Positions 1 through 12,365 of a stretch of DNA of 64,000 nt are shown piece by piece. The notes beneath the pieces are model-generated. The model ran no database searches and was not told the DNA's origin. It saw only the letters and a program-made list of their open reading frames with translations. Each line of letters opens with the position of its first letter. Within the stretch, counting starts at the first letter, position 1. This DNA comes from Gaeumannomyces sp. JS-464 (taxonomy: Eukaryota; Ascomycota; Sordariomycetes; Magnaporthales; Magnaporthaceae), in the NCBI GenBank assembly GCA_002197995.1, contig NGZR01000006.1, positions 1,488,001 through 1,552,000 of the forward strand, written 5' to 3'. Both the position numbers and the translations under genes were made by a program.

Positions 1-255
1 TAATTAAGGTATCTATTTTCGTTATTTTATTTAAAGAAAAAAAAGTAATATAACACAACCAGCTTTGATAATAATCGTACTGCGCGAGGCATTTGTGAAA
101 AAGGTGCAATGAGCGAAAACTCCAATTTTAAACAAAGGCAACTAAAGGGGACAACAGCGCCGAAACTCTTCCACACACAGCATTTGTGAAACTAAAATTT
201 GCGTACAAAAGGAGTTCCTCCTTCCCACACAAAGTTCTCCTATGCCAAACTAACC
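1..255. other. AT-rich left edge, no gene seen
   Basis: The first ~80 bases are AT-rich and contain no recognisable coding frame. The 11-mer CATTTGTGAAA occurs twice (near 89 and 181), which is the only repeat visible. This could be the promoter of the 2EXR gene that follows or the edge of a transposon outside the window. Confidence 0.3.
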
Positions 256-1335
256 ATGGCTTCTCTTTCACCTAGCCTGGGCACCAGCAATGCCGTGTAT
301 ACGCTGCCATCCTTCCCCAATTTCCAATCACTTGCGTCGCAGATCAGGCGCATGGTCTGGGAAGCATTTCTGATGGACGCAACGCCCATGATTTATTTAT
401 TTAAGCTCTTTGAGCCAATCCCGGCCCATGACGGCAGGCGCTCTGCGCTCATTCGATGCGCCTGGCCCGGACGGACGAGAATAGTCGTGGGACAACATGC
501 TTCGAGCCACACTGCCCACGCGATCCGCTTCAGAGGCCTGCTTAGAGTCTCGTCAAGTTACGCTCAGCCTGTTCCCAGACAACCTGCCATTCTACAACCT
601 CCTCGATCGGGACTAGTGCCCGCAGGAACCACGCTCGAGGTGGAGATACAGGGCTCCCAACGTCACTCGCTCAGGTTCAACAGTGCCCAAGATGTCATTG
701 TGCTCGAGGCGGACTGGGACGCCCAGGAGGCTGCTGTCAGCCACATGAGGGCGCAGAAGCAAGGAGGAAGCAGCAGCCGCGGCAATAACCCCCTGTCTGT
801 GATCCAGCACGTCGGGATCGCAGTGGGCGACCCGGAGAGTGGCCGTCGCGAGGGCCCTAACACCCGCTCTCCTACGGCACGCCGCTCGAGGAGTGCCGCT
901 GCGGCACGGACGAGTGCAGCGACGCCTGCCGCCTGGAGCCGCTGCCGGCCTTCCTCACGCTCCTGTTTCCGCGGCTCAAAGCATTCTGCATCGCGAGAGT
1001 GGCGCCCGGCGGCGACGACTATGGCGACACGGACGAAGACGAATGGACGAACCTGGAGGACGGCGTCTATCACTGTGTGTGGGGGGGCCAGAGCGACGTG
1101 ACTAACGAAGGTCTTGGTTCCCCGGTGCCCGGACATACCTGGCCGACCGCCAGGGCAGCGGGGTGTCGACGGGATGTGCGTGGCATGGGACGGGCAGACG
1201 GGGTGCTTCCCGACCGACTACGTCGTCGATCACATCCAGGCGTTCTGGAGCAGGCACTTTCCGTACTACCGCACATTGGGCCATTTTGACATCAAGTTCC
1301 TGCGGCGGATCGACCCTGGCGGGGAGGAGGCGTGA
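256..1335 (+). pseudogene. 2EXR-domain protein gene, interrupted by frameshifts
   Basis: The frame opening at ATG 256 has the N-terminal signature of the fungal 2EXR family: an F-x-N-F-x-x-L segment, then I-R-R-M-V-W-E-A and a P-M-I-Y-L-F-K strand. The function of the family is unknown. Coding-quality sequence then moves to another frame near 845-865, where it resumes with L-S-Y-G-T-P-L-E-E-C-R-C and L-P-A-F-L-T-L-L-F-P-R-L-K. It moves again after about 1105, ending with W-S-R-H-F-P-Y-Y-R-T-L-G and a stop at 1333-1335. No convincing GT-AG introns account for the changes, so I read it as one gene broken by at least two indels (decay or sequence error). The family call rests mainly on the N-terminal motif. 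Confidence 0.45.
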
Positions 1336-3700
1336 GGGGTTCGATGACAAGAGATCCGAGTGGGAGGGCAGCCTATTGGAACATCCAGGAACTCTACATC
1401 ACGCTGATTTCTCGACGGGGGCCAAATCGGCGGGCGGCCAACCTGGGCATCAGCGCCCTCAATCGAAAATATGCAGGAAGGGTCGATAGATAGACAGACT
1501 GGGCGTCGCGGGGTGTTGGCTGCGCACGAGCAAGCCGCCCGCCCTGCGCAAAGTGGGGACCGCCACAAATGGGAAAACGAAAACATAACTTCCCGATATA
1601 CCTAGATGGAAAGAATCTGAGAATCTGGACGCTTGTAGGTTGCTGAGGTGGCGTTGCTGCGGGAGTCTTGTGACAGCCAGTTCGGTCGGCTCGTTGGAGG
1701 CACCGTGGTCGCAAGGGGTTTCTCGCAGCGCGGTGGGTGTTCGCGGCGAAGATGATTTCGGTGGACCGGGAACAGCTGCGGTGCAAAGTGGAGTAGCAAG
1801 AAGCAGATGACCAAAACGAAGAGGATTGCTGGTTGCGATGTTTCATACAGGTGTAGGTACCGTAATCCGAAAAAAGGTGGCCGAGAACGAGCTGGGCGTG
1901 ATGATTCCATTCTGCTCAACGTTATTGGTATGGAGTGCTTCAAGTCGCTCGAGTCAACTGCAAGGGCCGGAGGATGTCAAGGCGACAGTGCCCGCTATCA
2001 CTCGCTGCCGAAAATACGTCTTGGAGCCCCTTGGAGATAGATTCCCAATGCCTGCGCTCCAGAAAACGGCATGGACAAAGCCCTGAAGGTCAGGGGTTGG
2101 GGTAGCTGGGTTCGTGTGGTGGCACGCGCCAAACGGCTGAACGGCTGCACAGTTCGCTCGAGCGTTGCGTGCCGTGACAAGACATCTGTGACTTGCCCTT
2201 CGCTCTGGTATCAGCAGTGCGTAACCGTGTCCGCAGTCGGTGCCGCCGCCAGAGCTCGGCGGGGGGACAAGACATGTGCTCCAGCCGTGCGGTCATGAGC
2301 AAGCACAAAGTGATTTCTCGGCGCAATTCTGGGCCATTTGTGTTGGTCCTGGACGACCTTTTGGCCACAGTGGGTGGCGGGTCGTTTATCGCTCAGCGGG
2401 GCGGGAGCGATACAGGGTCTGAGGTTGCCAGGAGGGCTTGTTGTCGTGTTACCCAACTGCGTCCGGCCGACGCTGCTCAGCGTGGGGAAAAGCGAAGAGC
2501 AGACCGAATGTACCGAAATTTTCTGACCAATCAATCGACATTTATTTATTGCCCTCGACGCCGTGCAACAACTTGAAAGCCGCGCCATGGTGGACAACGG
2601 TGGCGGACAAAGCAGGACGCATGTGGCTCCCGTGGGGCACCCGTCAGACGCGAGTGCTAGGCGCGGACGGCAAAAGCGAATCTCGTGCAGCGAGACCTGC
2701 CGTGAGCCGTTTCTCCCCCCAGGGGCGGCCCGCAAAAATAGCACTTGGTTGGCTGACGTTGTTTGTCGTCTAGTCCTGTTGCGGGCTAGCGTCCAGGCGA
2801 ATCTGTCAGAGACTGGTGAAGATCCCGATGCCCATGCTGGCCCGTGCAGCTCTGCCCGCGCTGCTGATTGGCGTACCTTGCATAGCCCCCAGGGTGCCAA
2901 GCTGCCCCTGCACCAAGGCGGGGAAACCCCTTGTCTTTCCAAACCACGGCCGAGGGAAATGAAAAAAAAAAAATGAAAAGGGGTCGCGGCGAGGGTGCGC
3001 GGCCTTCGAAACCCTCCTGACTCTGCTCTCCATCTCCGTCATCACGGCTTTTTTTTTTTTTTTTGTGTTTGTGCTCATCTGGGTCTCGCTGGGCTTAGAA
3101 GCGAGGAACCAAGGCCAGGAGCAAGAAATCGCTAGCCCCCTCGCTTCTCCCATTTGTTGATTAGGGCATCTCCGCGCGCTGCACAGACCGACCTGCCATC
3201 CGCTCGCTGATTCACGGCTCGATTGGCATTCCTCAGCGACCCTCCCGGACGAAGATCTTCCCTGCCAGTCGTCCCCACTTCCAAGCCACCCTCGTTTTGG
3301 TGCCCTCGGCTGCCTCTGCTCCCTCCTTGAGCCGTCCTGGACAGTGGTGCTGTTCTTGTTTCTCGCTTTCCCCTCTCCATCCGCACCTGACACGCCTCCC
3401 AAGGTCGACTTGACGTCGCCCTCGCCCCGTGTCCTGCGCCGTCGCTCTTTGTCTGTCTGTCGTCGAGGCCCTGCGATTGATTGATAGTCCTGGCCTGCGC
3501 CATTCTTTCTCCCGTCGCTTCTCTCGTCTATCGCAGAGGATGCGCTCGGAGCCGCGGCCGTGATTTCGACCACCATTGCTTTGATTGACAGCAATCGCGC
3601 CATTTTCGACCGATACCCCTTGTCGCCATTCCTTCCATCTTCTTGTTTCTTTCTCTCCTTCAAACGTCGGCCGTCCAAATCGGCCTGACGTTTCGTCACA
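1336..3700. other. Intergenic region and pyrimidine-rich leader of the CRH gene
   Basis: No supported gene lies in these 2.4 kb. A T-run occurs near 3048-3064. From about 3400 to 3700 the + strand is rich in CT tracts (for example TTTCTTTCTCTCCTTC), as is common in promoters and 5' leaders of highly expressed filamentous-fungal genes. A long minus-strand open frame here (2806-3969) runs antisense into the CRH gene and shows no family features. Confidence 0.4.
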
Positions 3701-5459
3701 ATGATACCCTCACGATCAATCTTCTCGGCGTTCGCGCTGCTGGCCTCCAGCGCCCTCCACTTCGGCAATGTCGCGGCCCAAACCCACGGTCTGACAGATT
3801 GCCAGCCGCTGGTGAAGGACTGCCCACCGAACAAGGCGTTTAGCATGGCCCACAACTGGAACTTCAACACGACGCCCGCCGGCTGGGAAACCAAAGTCAG
3901 GCCTGTCACGTACGACAACGAGAATGGCGCCACTTTCACCATCACCAAGCAGGGCGAGTCGCCGACCATCCGCTCAATCTACTACATATTCTTCGGCCGT
4001 GTCGAGATCATCACAAAGGCTGCGCCCGGCGTCGGCATGATCAGCTCCATAATGTTGCTCAGCGACGACCTCGACGAGATCGACTGGGAGTTCCTCGGAA
4101 TCAACCAGACCCACGCCCTGACAAACTACTTTGGCAAGGGCATCGAGGACTTCACCAAGGGCGAGTACTACCCCGTCAAGGGTGGTGTCCAGGCCGACTA
4201 CCACAACTACACCACCATCTGGACCAAAGACCGCCTGGACTGGGTCATCGACGGACAGATCGTCCGCACTCTGCTGCCAAAGGACGCCAACAACACATAC
4301 AACTACCCCCAGACTCCGATGCGCATCTCCATGGGCATCTGGGCCTCGAGCGACCCGAGGTTGCCTAAGGGCACCCAGGAGTGGGAGGAGGCGCCAGCGA
4401 CTTTAGCAAGGGCCCCTTCAGCATGCATGTCAAGAGCATCTACGTTGAGGATTTCAGCACTGGCAAGGAATACGTCTACGGCGACCGCAGTGGAACTTAC
4501 CAGAGCATCAAGATCGTTGCGTAAGTTAATTGTGATTTGGCTTGATCCGATTCGCTTTGTGCCTGCGACTAACCACCGGCTTCTTCCCGCACAGTGGCGA
4601 GTCCACGGCCAACGCCACTATCATGGCGGCCCAGACTCAAGATAAGAGCGTCTCTGATCGCTGGAATGAGCTCTCGTCGGGTGCCAAGACTGGCGTTTAC
4701 GTTGGCGCCTCGGCCTTCGTTGCCATCATCGCCGGCTCCCTGCTCTTCTACTTCCTCCGCCAGCGCAAACGGGGCCAGGAGGAAGCCAGGCTCGCCGCCG
4801 AACGTGAGGAGCGCGAGCGCGTCGAGCTGGAGCAGTATCGCAAGGCCGGTATCAACCCCGACAGTCTTGTGCAGCAGACCGAGTACAACGCCAAAGACCG
4901 CGACGACATGGGCAGCCGGGGTGGCGGCAACAGCCTCGACGGTCAGGCTGTGGCTCCTGGCAGCCCCCTCAACGAGAAGCCCTGGGGAGCTCCCATGGGC
5001 GCGGCAGCTATTGGCGGCGCGGCGGCAGGCGCTGCTGCTGCTAACGGCATGCGCAGCCCCAGTGTCCCCCTCCTTCGAGACGGTCCCCCAAGCCCCGGCC
5101 ACAACAACGGTTTCAATGGCCAGTACTACGACGAACAACCCGGCCAGTATCAACAACAGCAGCAGTACGGCCGGGATCTCGGTACCCAGGGCGGCATGAG
5201 GTCTTCTCCCGGCCCCGCTGGAATGGCGCCGGTCTCCCCGATGCGGACACCCAGCCCGGGCGCGCCGCCCGCGTTCCCCCCGCCTCAGGCCCCGCCCTCG
5301 CCGGGCGCATACGGGAACAATGGGCGTAGCTTTACGACCCCCGCACAGCGCATGGGAAGCCCCGGCCCCTTGAACGGACCGCAACGTAGCTACACCAACG
5401 ACCCTTATCAGGGCCCCGGTGGTGGCCAGCAGGGCGGCGGTGGCCAGCAGTGGAGGTAG
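3701..5459 (+). CDS. CRH-family GH16 chitin-glucan transglycosylase
   Basis: This enzyme should cross-link chitin to cell-wall beta-glucan at the cell surface, as the Crh1/Utr2 (GH16) family does. The protein starts with a signal peptide (residues 1-27), then the short Cys-containing N-terminus T-D-C-Q-P-L. The GH16 domain holds the catalytic D-E-I-D-W-E at residues 125-130, with E126 as expected nucleophile and E130 as acid/base. The 3' exon encodes a membrane span (G-V-Y-V-G-A-S-A-F-V-A-I-I-A-G) followed by K/R residues and a long Pro/Gly/Gln-rich tail, so it is probably anchored by a span rather than GPI. One intron, 4521-4594 (GTAAGT...CACAG, branch CTAAC near 4570), joins K-I-V-A to G-E-S-T. 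One base seems to be missing near 4385-4390: the frame changes between G-T-Q-E-W and G-A-S-D-F-S-K-G-P-F although both halves match the family. Confidence 0.88.
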
Positions 5460-6111
5460 TTGCTAAATGTCCAAGATGAGATGGGACCCACCGTGCTGAG
5501 AGTACAGCGTTTCGGTCGGATCTGTCATGCCTGGTCTCGTTTTGCATCCCCTGTTTCTCGACATGATTCCCGACCTTGGTTTTACACTCTTCTTCACCCC
5601 AATCGTTTTGTGGCTTTTGGTTTGGCAAGGACATTTTTGTCTGGGTCCTCCTTTTAGCTTTGTGCTGTCTTTATAGTCCCCTCGATACGCCTCGCATCTG
5701 CCTCGTCAAGATATCATACGGGACCCTTGGCTGGGTTGAGCCCCATAGGTCCCACGTCATTTAGCTCGCTGCATAATCCTTTGCATATACCCAGTTTCTT
5801 GGAAGCCGTTCATTCGACACCTGTGCAAGCCGATTGAGGGCGCTGGCTACCAGCCTTGCTATCCTTGAAGAGGCGGTCCCAGTGATTGGGGTGGTGCACG
5901 CGGCCATGCACACCGAAGGAGTACTGGCACATTTGTAGAGCGTGCATCCCAGCTTGCTTGAGACCGTTAATTACTAACCATAGATGATAGCCAAACAGCC
6001 AGGCATTATTTATCACACTTGGTTTCGGCCGGGCTGGCACTTTATGACAAGGTCCAGACTCGCAACGCAACCATTCCTGGTGCAACCAAACACCACCAGA
6101 CCCAAGACCGC
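5460..6111. other. Convergent 3' region between CRH and P450-A
   Basis: The CRH gene (+) and P450-A (-) end toward each other. No gene is visible in this 650-base interval; it should contain both 3' UTRs and termination signals. Confidence 0.4.
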
Positions 6112-8024
6112 CTACCGCCGTGCCTCCTTCAAGTCGACCCACAGGTCGGGCTTCATCCAGGTCTGGTACGTGTCCATTTCGCCCTCGTCCCAGCGCCTCA
6201 TGCACTCGCGGGCGGCGGGGCCCTCGGCGGGGCGAGGTCAAAGTGCCAGAGGAGGTGGGCCAGGACGAGGCGCAGCTCCAGGTACGCCAGGTTCTTGCCC
6301 ATGCAGCCGCGGGGCCCCGTGCTGAAGGGCTGCGACGCGGCGCGGCGGTCGGCCCCGAAGCGGGGGTCGGCGCCGTCGAGCCAGCGCTCGGGCGCGAAGC
6401 GGTCCGGGTCGGCAAAGTGGCGCGGCGTCCGCACGGCGGCCCAGGGCGCGACGGCGACGGTGGTGCCCTCGGGCAGGGGCTGGCCGGCCACGACGGCGCC
6501 GCCGGGCGGCACGACGCGCGGCTGGTTGGACGGCGCGGGCGAGAAGAGCCGGAGCGCCTCCTCGAGCGTGGCGTCGAGGTAGGGGAGCCGCGCGCGCACA
6601 GACTCCCAGCTGATGTCCCCCGGCTTCGCGAACGCGGCCCTCACCTCGGCCGCCGCGCGGGCCAGCGCCGCCGGATCCCGCAGCATGAAGTAGGCCCACC
6701 CGGTCATGGTGTTGGCCGTGGTCTCGCTCCCGGCGCTGATGAAGAGCACCATGTTGAGGACGATCTCGGTCTGAGTCAGGGCGGCGCGCGAGTCGGCGCT
6801 GTCGAGTATGTGCTTGATCAGGTCCGGGTGCTGGCGGTCCGGGTCGGCGAGGCGCCGGAGCGTCTTGGCGCGCGAGTTGTCAAAGTGCGCGCGCCGCCAC
6901 TGGGCCGCCTCGGCGGGGACGATCACCTTGACGAGGAGCCGGTGCAGCAGCGTGCCCGTGCCGGCGACGCGCCGGATCGCCTGGTCCCACGTGGCGGCCT
7001 TGAAGATGTTGATGATGGCGCGCGCCCACTCGTTGGACTGGCCCGCGTCCAGGCACCCGAACGGCTCGGCGAAGCAGACGTCGCCGATTATGTCGAAGGT
7101 CGTGTACGTGACTGCGGGCGTGGTGACGAGAAACGACTCTTGTTAATCAGTCTACCCTGCAGAACATCCCACAACCAATCTGGGGGTGACCGGAATACGC
7201 ACACCACTCGGCCAGGTTGACCGCCTCATTTCTCCGCACCCTGGCCGTCAGGGCCGCGATGAGCTTGTCGACGTGGACCTGGAGGATCCCCTCCTGCTGC
7301 AGCAGGGCACGGTTGGTGAAGGGGGCCGCGAGCGCGCGGCGCTGTCGCGTGTGCTCGGCGTTGTTGGCCAGGCTGACGCCCGTCTGCCCGTCGAGGGGCG
7401 AGACGGCCCCTATAAAGACCGGGCTCTTTTCGAAATTGGGCGTTGTTTTCTGTAGGTCCCTTGTCAGCCACAGGGACGACACGCTTTACAACCATGAGTC
7501 GAGCCTTTTTTTGGGGAGCTTGTTTTTTTACATGGAACCCATAAATGTCGTCCCACGCCTCCACGTCGATAAAGCTGAGCTCGTTGGGCGCGACCCTGAC
7601 AATAGGACCTGAAACCGAGGCGTGGGCAAGGCCGAGTTAGCAGGTTTCTTTTCGCCTCCCCTAGCGATATCAACGAACCGTATTTGTCGTGAAGCTCCTT
7701 GTACGCCTTGGGCTGCCGAGCTCGAAGCAACGCCCACGCGGCTGGTATCTCGGAGATGCTGTTGAGCCAGGGCCCCGGGTACCGCCGCAGCGGGTGGAAG
7801 ATTCGCATGCGCAGTACATGGATGGCGAATACCAGGAGCAGCTAGAAAGCCCAGGCAGAGGGGCACACTCCTGGTCAATACCAACTACGGGGACTCCGCA
7901 AGGAGCTCTGATCATCACGGGTCTGGGGGGGGGGGGGGGGGGTGCTTACGATGCAGGCTGCAGCGTTGACTATCTGTCCCATGGTGGGCATGGCCGCATC
8001 TTCCAGCAGGTTTAGAAGGCCCAT
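6112..8024 (-). CDS. Cytochrome P450 monooxygenase A (isotrichodermin C-15 hydroxylase-like)
   Basis: A microsomal heme-thiolate monooxygenase. I reconstruct five exons: 8024-7950, 7841-7679, 7608-7532, 7449-7203 and 7111-6112. The introns obey GT-AG; the first contains an 18-nt poly-G (poly-C in the sense strand). The start at 8024 gives M-G-L-L-N-L-L-E-D, a hydrophobic anchor (L-L-L-V-F-A-I-H-V-L) and the hinge H-P-L-R-R-Y-P-G-P-W. Further motifs are the I-helix A-G-S-E-T-T, ExxR as E-E-A-L-R-L, P-E-R-W, and the heme loop F-S-T-G-P-R-G-C-M-G. Near 6228 the frame shifts by one base, after F-D-L-A; the natural C-terminus then reads C-M-R-R-W-D-E-G-E-M and ends at 6112. The exons total 1562 nt, one short of a multiple of three. 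It resembles the CYP65-type clade. Its position beside P450-B, P450-C and the ABA3-like synthase suggests a role in that pathway. Confidence 0.85.
7925..7942 (+). repeat. Poly-G tract (18 nt) in P450-A intron 1
   Basis: An uninterrupted run of 18 G lies a few bases downstream of the P450-A intron 1 donor when read on the minus strand (poly-C there). Confidence 0.9.
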
Positions 8025-9377
8025 TATGCCTGCCCATAAAACAGACGGACGGGCTGCGAAGGGTGCTGTTTGGTAACGGGTTGGTGGCCGTGGGTGGGCT
8101 GCAGAACAAAAGAGCTGGCAAGCACAAATCTACCAGATATACGAGGTCTCCTCTCAATGGACACTGATTACAATTGTCCCATCGCCCTCCCATCTATCAA
8201 GCCAAGCCGAGGTGCGCGGCCGCCCCGGATACCCCCGAAGCTCCGCCAAACAAGTGGCCGTTGTTTAACCGGTTGTCGTCCCAGGGGACTTGGGTGTTGC
8301 CTGTCGTCATTGGACGGCCACGGATTCCATGATTACAGTTTTTCGGTTTTCGGTATTAATCTGGAAGCTGATATTTCTACTCCCCGCATCTGCTCCAGGA
8401 CCACCTCCCCCTCCTCAAAACAAGGGGTGTAAGTGTATCACCATCATTCGTGTGTTCGTCCCATGATCGGAATTGGCCCTCCCCCCACCGGGCTTCTCTA
8501 TTCGTGGGAAATCCGCGATTGCTACGACGGATACACATGCCTGTTTTGTCCGCCCCCTGCGCGCTGGGGCCCCATAACTTAAACTTTCCCTTTCCAACCC
8601 CTGCCTTCCTTGTCCATGTCAACCTGTCTTTTGGAACCCCCCGCTCGATCGGACGTCGCGGAATCAATACCGCATCAACGCATCACCGCATACCTTGACC
8701 TGCCTCCTGCTGCCGTAATCGGCTATGCACCCGACTTGAGTAAACCCACTCCCAGGTCTGACTGCTGCATCAGAGCGATGCGCTCCGGGATAGCCGGAAG
8801 CTTGTGTCGCCGCCGTCGGCCTGGATCCCTGTGGGTCAACATCGACGTGGGCGATATGTGCACTTTCCGATGAGCAGGTGTTACGGCCAATCATTCTTTT
8901 ATCTTATAGCTTGTTTGAAACGCCCTCGGGAGTACTGTTTTCAGCAGCTCCGAGGAATTGGTGGGTGGTTGTTTTTTTTTCGGGGGGTCTCTGATGCCCA
9001 GGTCGGGCTCCTTTTCATTGTTCTCCTACTCTTACCTCTTTTACGCTGAAGTTCGTTTATTTCGTCTGGCAGCCAGCCGGCTTATCAGTCAGGATAGTAT
9101 AGTAATGGCTATGTCCTGGAGCTCTCTGCCTGGCGGCTCCGGATGCTCCTGTGTAGTTCAAGCTGTGGACTATGTGGCCTCTCATGTATAGTGAAAAGTA
9201 GGCAGCACGTGAAGCTCGAATATTTGGATAATAATCTCAAGACAATGCGTGAACAGTCATCATAATTATAGAGGTAAATACCAGAATCCAATAACATTTA
9301 AAGATGGTCACACCCGACGAGTGTTCCCTCAAAACGATCCGTCTTTGTCTACACCATAGGAGCGAAAACTACCCACG
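8025..9377. other. Promoter region of P450-A and 3' flank of P450-B
   Basis: A 1.35 kb interval without a credible gene. The side next to 8024 should hold the P450-A promoter and the side next to 9378 the P450-B 3' UTR. I could not identify a specific regulatory site. Confidence 0.4.
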
Positions 9378-11578
9378 CTATCCCTTTCGCTCCGTGACCC
9401 GTACCTTGAGCGGCGTCTTCTGCCATATCTGGAAGACCTTTTGGTCTTGCATCCAGCGGGCCTGCTCGGGGGCCAGCGTCAGGTCGAAGTTCCACAGCAG
9501 CCGCGCCAGGATCAAGCGCATCTCAACCCAGGCGAGGCTGGAAGCGGACAAACCCGGCCGATGTCAGCAAATACCCCGCAATTAGACAAAGGACCTGTAG
9601 CACCAGTATTTGAAAAGGGGAAAATGGGAGAGTAGGGGAAATAGATGGTGGAAGCCTCTTCTATGTTACCTTTGACCAATGCAGGACCGCGGGCCCAGAG
9701 CGAACGGCATGGAGGCGTCGAGGTTGTCGTCGGCGTAAGGGGCCGGCGGCTCCTTGAGCCAGCGCTCGGGGACGAAGCAGTCCGGGTCGGCAAAGTTGAA
9801 GGGCGCCATGCTGGCCCCCGTAGGGTGCACGAAGACGACGGTGCCCGCGGGGACCATCTTGCCGGCGATGAAGGCCCCGCCTTCGGTGACCAGTCGCGGT
9901 TGGCCTGTTTTCGGGTGGAGGGGAGGGAGATAAATGTTAGCCCGATGACACAAATGTTTGTTTTGGTTACATGATAAAGAAAAAAAAAGAGGGGAGGTTA
10001 AGGACGTGGTGGTAGCGTAGAGTGAAAGCGCAGGCAGTTGAGAGGAATTTTGCCTAACCGGAAGGCAAGGGAGGGTATATGCGCCCGGTCTCCTTGAGCA
10101 CCGCCGTCAGGTACTCGAGCTGGGCGAGCGAAGACGACATGATCTCGGAGTCGGTGGCAAACGTCGAGCGGATCAAGGTCGTGAGTTTTTCCATGATGGC
10201 GGGCTTCATCAACAGGTGGAACGTGGCTCCCGAGAGATACGACGCGGCTGTTTCCGGCCCATTCTGATCAGCATCGTTTTGCGTTTTGCAGATTGGCGGG
10301 GGCCAGGACAGCATCCAGGCTTACTGGTCTCGCTGCCGGCGATGATGAGGATGGCTGAATTGCTAATTATCTCGCCCTCTGACAGCCTGTTGGAACGCAG
10401 GGGATCAGCGGGCTGCCAACAAAGGCACCTAGTAAACTGATGACGCGAGCGGAGAGGAGGGAGCGGGTTTGTGATGTGTGGCTTACCCCTTGTCGTCATT
10501 GTTCTTCAGCATGTAGCTCATAAAGTCGTGCTTGCCCTCGTCGACGCCGCGAGCGAGCCTCTTCTTTGCGCTGGCGACGGCAAAGCCAAACTCGGCCTTG
10601 CGGGCCTGCGTCAGGGCGCTTTCGGTCCAGTAGCGGTAGGCCAGCTGGCTGAGCGGATACGGGAAGCGGTTCAGCATCCGCTGCAGGAAGCCGTCCTTGA
10701 GCGACCTGAAGACGTTGGCCACCCACGGCTGCAAAGGAGCACTTTCTGTTAGTGGAAAAGGGGGAAGTGGGGATGACGGCCCGGCTTACATGGAGCTCGC
10801 CGCTCTCTAGGCAGCCAAAGTCCTCTGGTCGAAGGCCAAAGCGCCCAGCATGTCAAAGGTCGTGTAGCTTGGATTATACGGTTAGATAACCGAGGACGAG
10901 CTTAACACGGTGCGGAAGAGTGGATGCCAGCAACATACTTGTACCACATCACAATGTCGACGTCCTCACCCCGAGCCGCCCTTTCTCGCAGGCGGGTGAC
11001 CATCTTGCACACGTATTGCTGAACCAGGGGCTCTTCGCTGGCCAGGGCCGACGGGGCGAACATGTGGTTCATCACCCTCCTCATGCGCCTGTGGTCTTGC
11101 TCAGAGTGCGCGTTGATCTTTTGCAGCGAAGGTGTCACTGTCAGCACGAGTCGAAGTTTTTAATGATTGGTTTACGAGGCAGAGACTGGCAAGATAATCT
11201 GGGCTCAATGGGCTCACAATATCAGAAACGCCATTGAGGTTGGTGCGGACGGAAAAGGGCGCCTTGGGCAGGCCGCCCCGCGGCCTCGCCTTGTCCTCGG
11301 TCCTCCGGTGCCCGTAAATGTCGGACCAGGCCCGGCTGTCGGCGTAGCTCAGCAGGTTGGGCTCGACGCGGACGACGGGGGCCGTACCGCCTGTGCAGGG
11401 CCTCGATGTACCGGTTCGAGTCGCCCCGGCAGTGCTTCAGCATCAGCGGGAGGAAACTGGCGCGGCAGAGCAGCGGGCCCGGGTAGCGGCGGAGCGGGTG
11501 CAGGAACACATTGTAGACGCCGCGGGCGAGGAGCAGCAGGAGCGGGAGGCCCAGAATGCACAAGGAAAGATGAAGCAT
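9378..11578 (-). CDS. Cytochrome P450 monooxygenase B (isotrichodermin C-15 hydroxylase-like)
   Basis: A second microsomal P450, about 501 residues. I reconstruct eight exons: 11578-11218, 11117-10939, 10867-10790, 10728-10487, 10386-10325, 10247-10059, 9904-9670 and 9537-9378, all joined at GT-AG sites. Motifs are an N-terminal anchor (L-G-L-P-L-L-L-L-L-A), the hinge H-P-L-R-R-Y-P-G-P, I-helix A-G-S-E-T-T, ExxR (E-T-G-R), P-E-R-W, and heme loop F-A-L-G-P-R-S-C-I-G. Two one-base frame changes are apparent: near 11376-11385, where five C (sense) stand in place of the four needed for G-P-V-V-R-V-E-P-N; and near 10835-10850, before E-D-F-G-C-L-E-S-G-E-L-H. They cancel, so the exons sum to a multiple of three. 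Intron positions resemble those of P450-A, suggesting an old duplication. Confidence 0.83.
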
Positions 11579-12290
11579 TGTTGCTGTAAAGTGCTGCCCC
11601 CTGAGTCTGGTCTTTGGATCTTTGGAGCTGAAGCAACCTGGGAAGGGCGGATCAGTAGACGCGGAGACGACCGAGCTTGTCCACCACTGCCTGAGATACT
11701 GATGGCCCCAAAGCAGTCGAAAGAGGGGCGAACAAGGCCAAGTGCCTCGTCTTGAAGCGAACACCAGAGCCTCTCCTCCTCCTGAACAGGGGAGCCAAGC
11801 CGTCGCCCATGGGGAAGAGGCATACAATGCCCGACGCGGGGAGATTGATGCCGCCGACGCCGTTTGGGCGGGGCCGGCGCTGCTTGACTCAGCGGCCAGC
11901 AGGTTGCCATTTGGCATGGAGAGCTGGAACCAGGTTGCGAATCGCCTGGGTAATGTCTTTTCAGTCGCCGTGCTTGCGGGAGAGGGCGTTCCTTTGACCG
12001 CCCTGTAAGCTACGCTGACGTGGCCAGACTGGTCCATGAGCACGCCACTAACGCAGCCACTTTATTCTGACCCCTGTCGGGCCGGGCCGGGGGTAGGGTG
12101 CGCGCTGGGGTTCGAGTCACGGCCTTGCATAACGGGGCCCGGCGAAGGAAGGAGGATCCCTTTGCAGGCTCATCAAACGGCTCGGGCATTAAATGTGAGG
12201 GGCTTGTTCGCTTGCGGCAGTTGGGGAGGCTTTTGATTGGGGCCGATTTAAACTTTGGGGATATATGCAGTATGGTGTCACGACTGATGC

Positions 12291-12365
12291 AATAGATGCA
12301 GTGTAACGCCGGCGAGAGATACAGGGATGCAGTGCAACGGCCCCACAAGACGCAGTGTAACCGCA
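12291..12365 (+). repeat. Three imperfect GATGCAGTGTAAC-type direct repeats
   Basis: AGATGCAGTGTAACGC, GGATGCAGTGCAACGG and AGACGCAGTGTAACCGC occur within 75 bases, about 0.7 kb upstream of the P450-B start. They could be binding sites for a cluster regulator, but no regulator gene is visible in the window, and chance repetition is possible. Confidence 0.4.

Noticed and set aside
2806..3969. 387-codon minus-strand open frame overlapping the CRH 5' end
   Set aside because: It runs through a CT-rich leader and antisense to the signal peptide; composition is Lys/Arg/Gly-rich and no domain is visible.
4381..4406. Possible tiny intron explaining the CRH frame change
   Set aside because: A GT...AG of about 26 nt is too short to be spliced and would remove conserved residues; a single-base indel explains it better.
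12050..12125. tRNA-like GGTTCGAGTC box
   Set aside because: The T-arm-like sequence lacks a complementary stem and no matching D-arm or acceptor stem was found.
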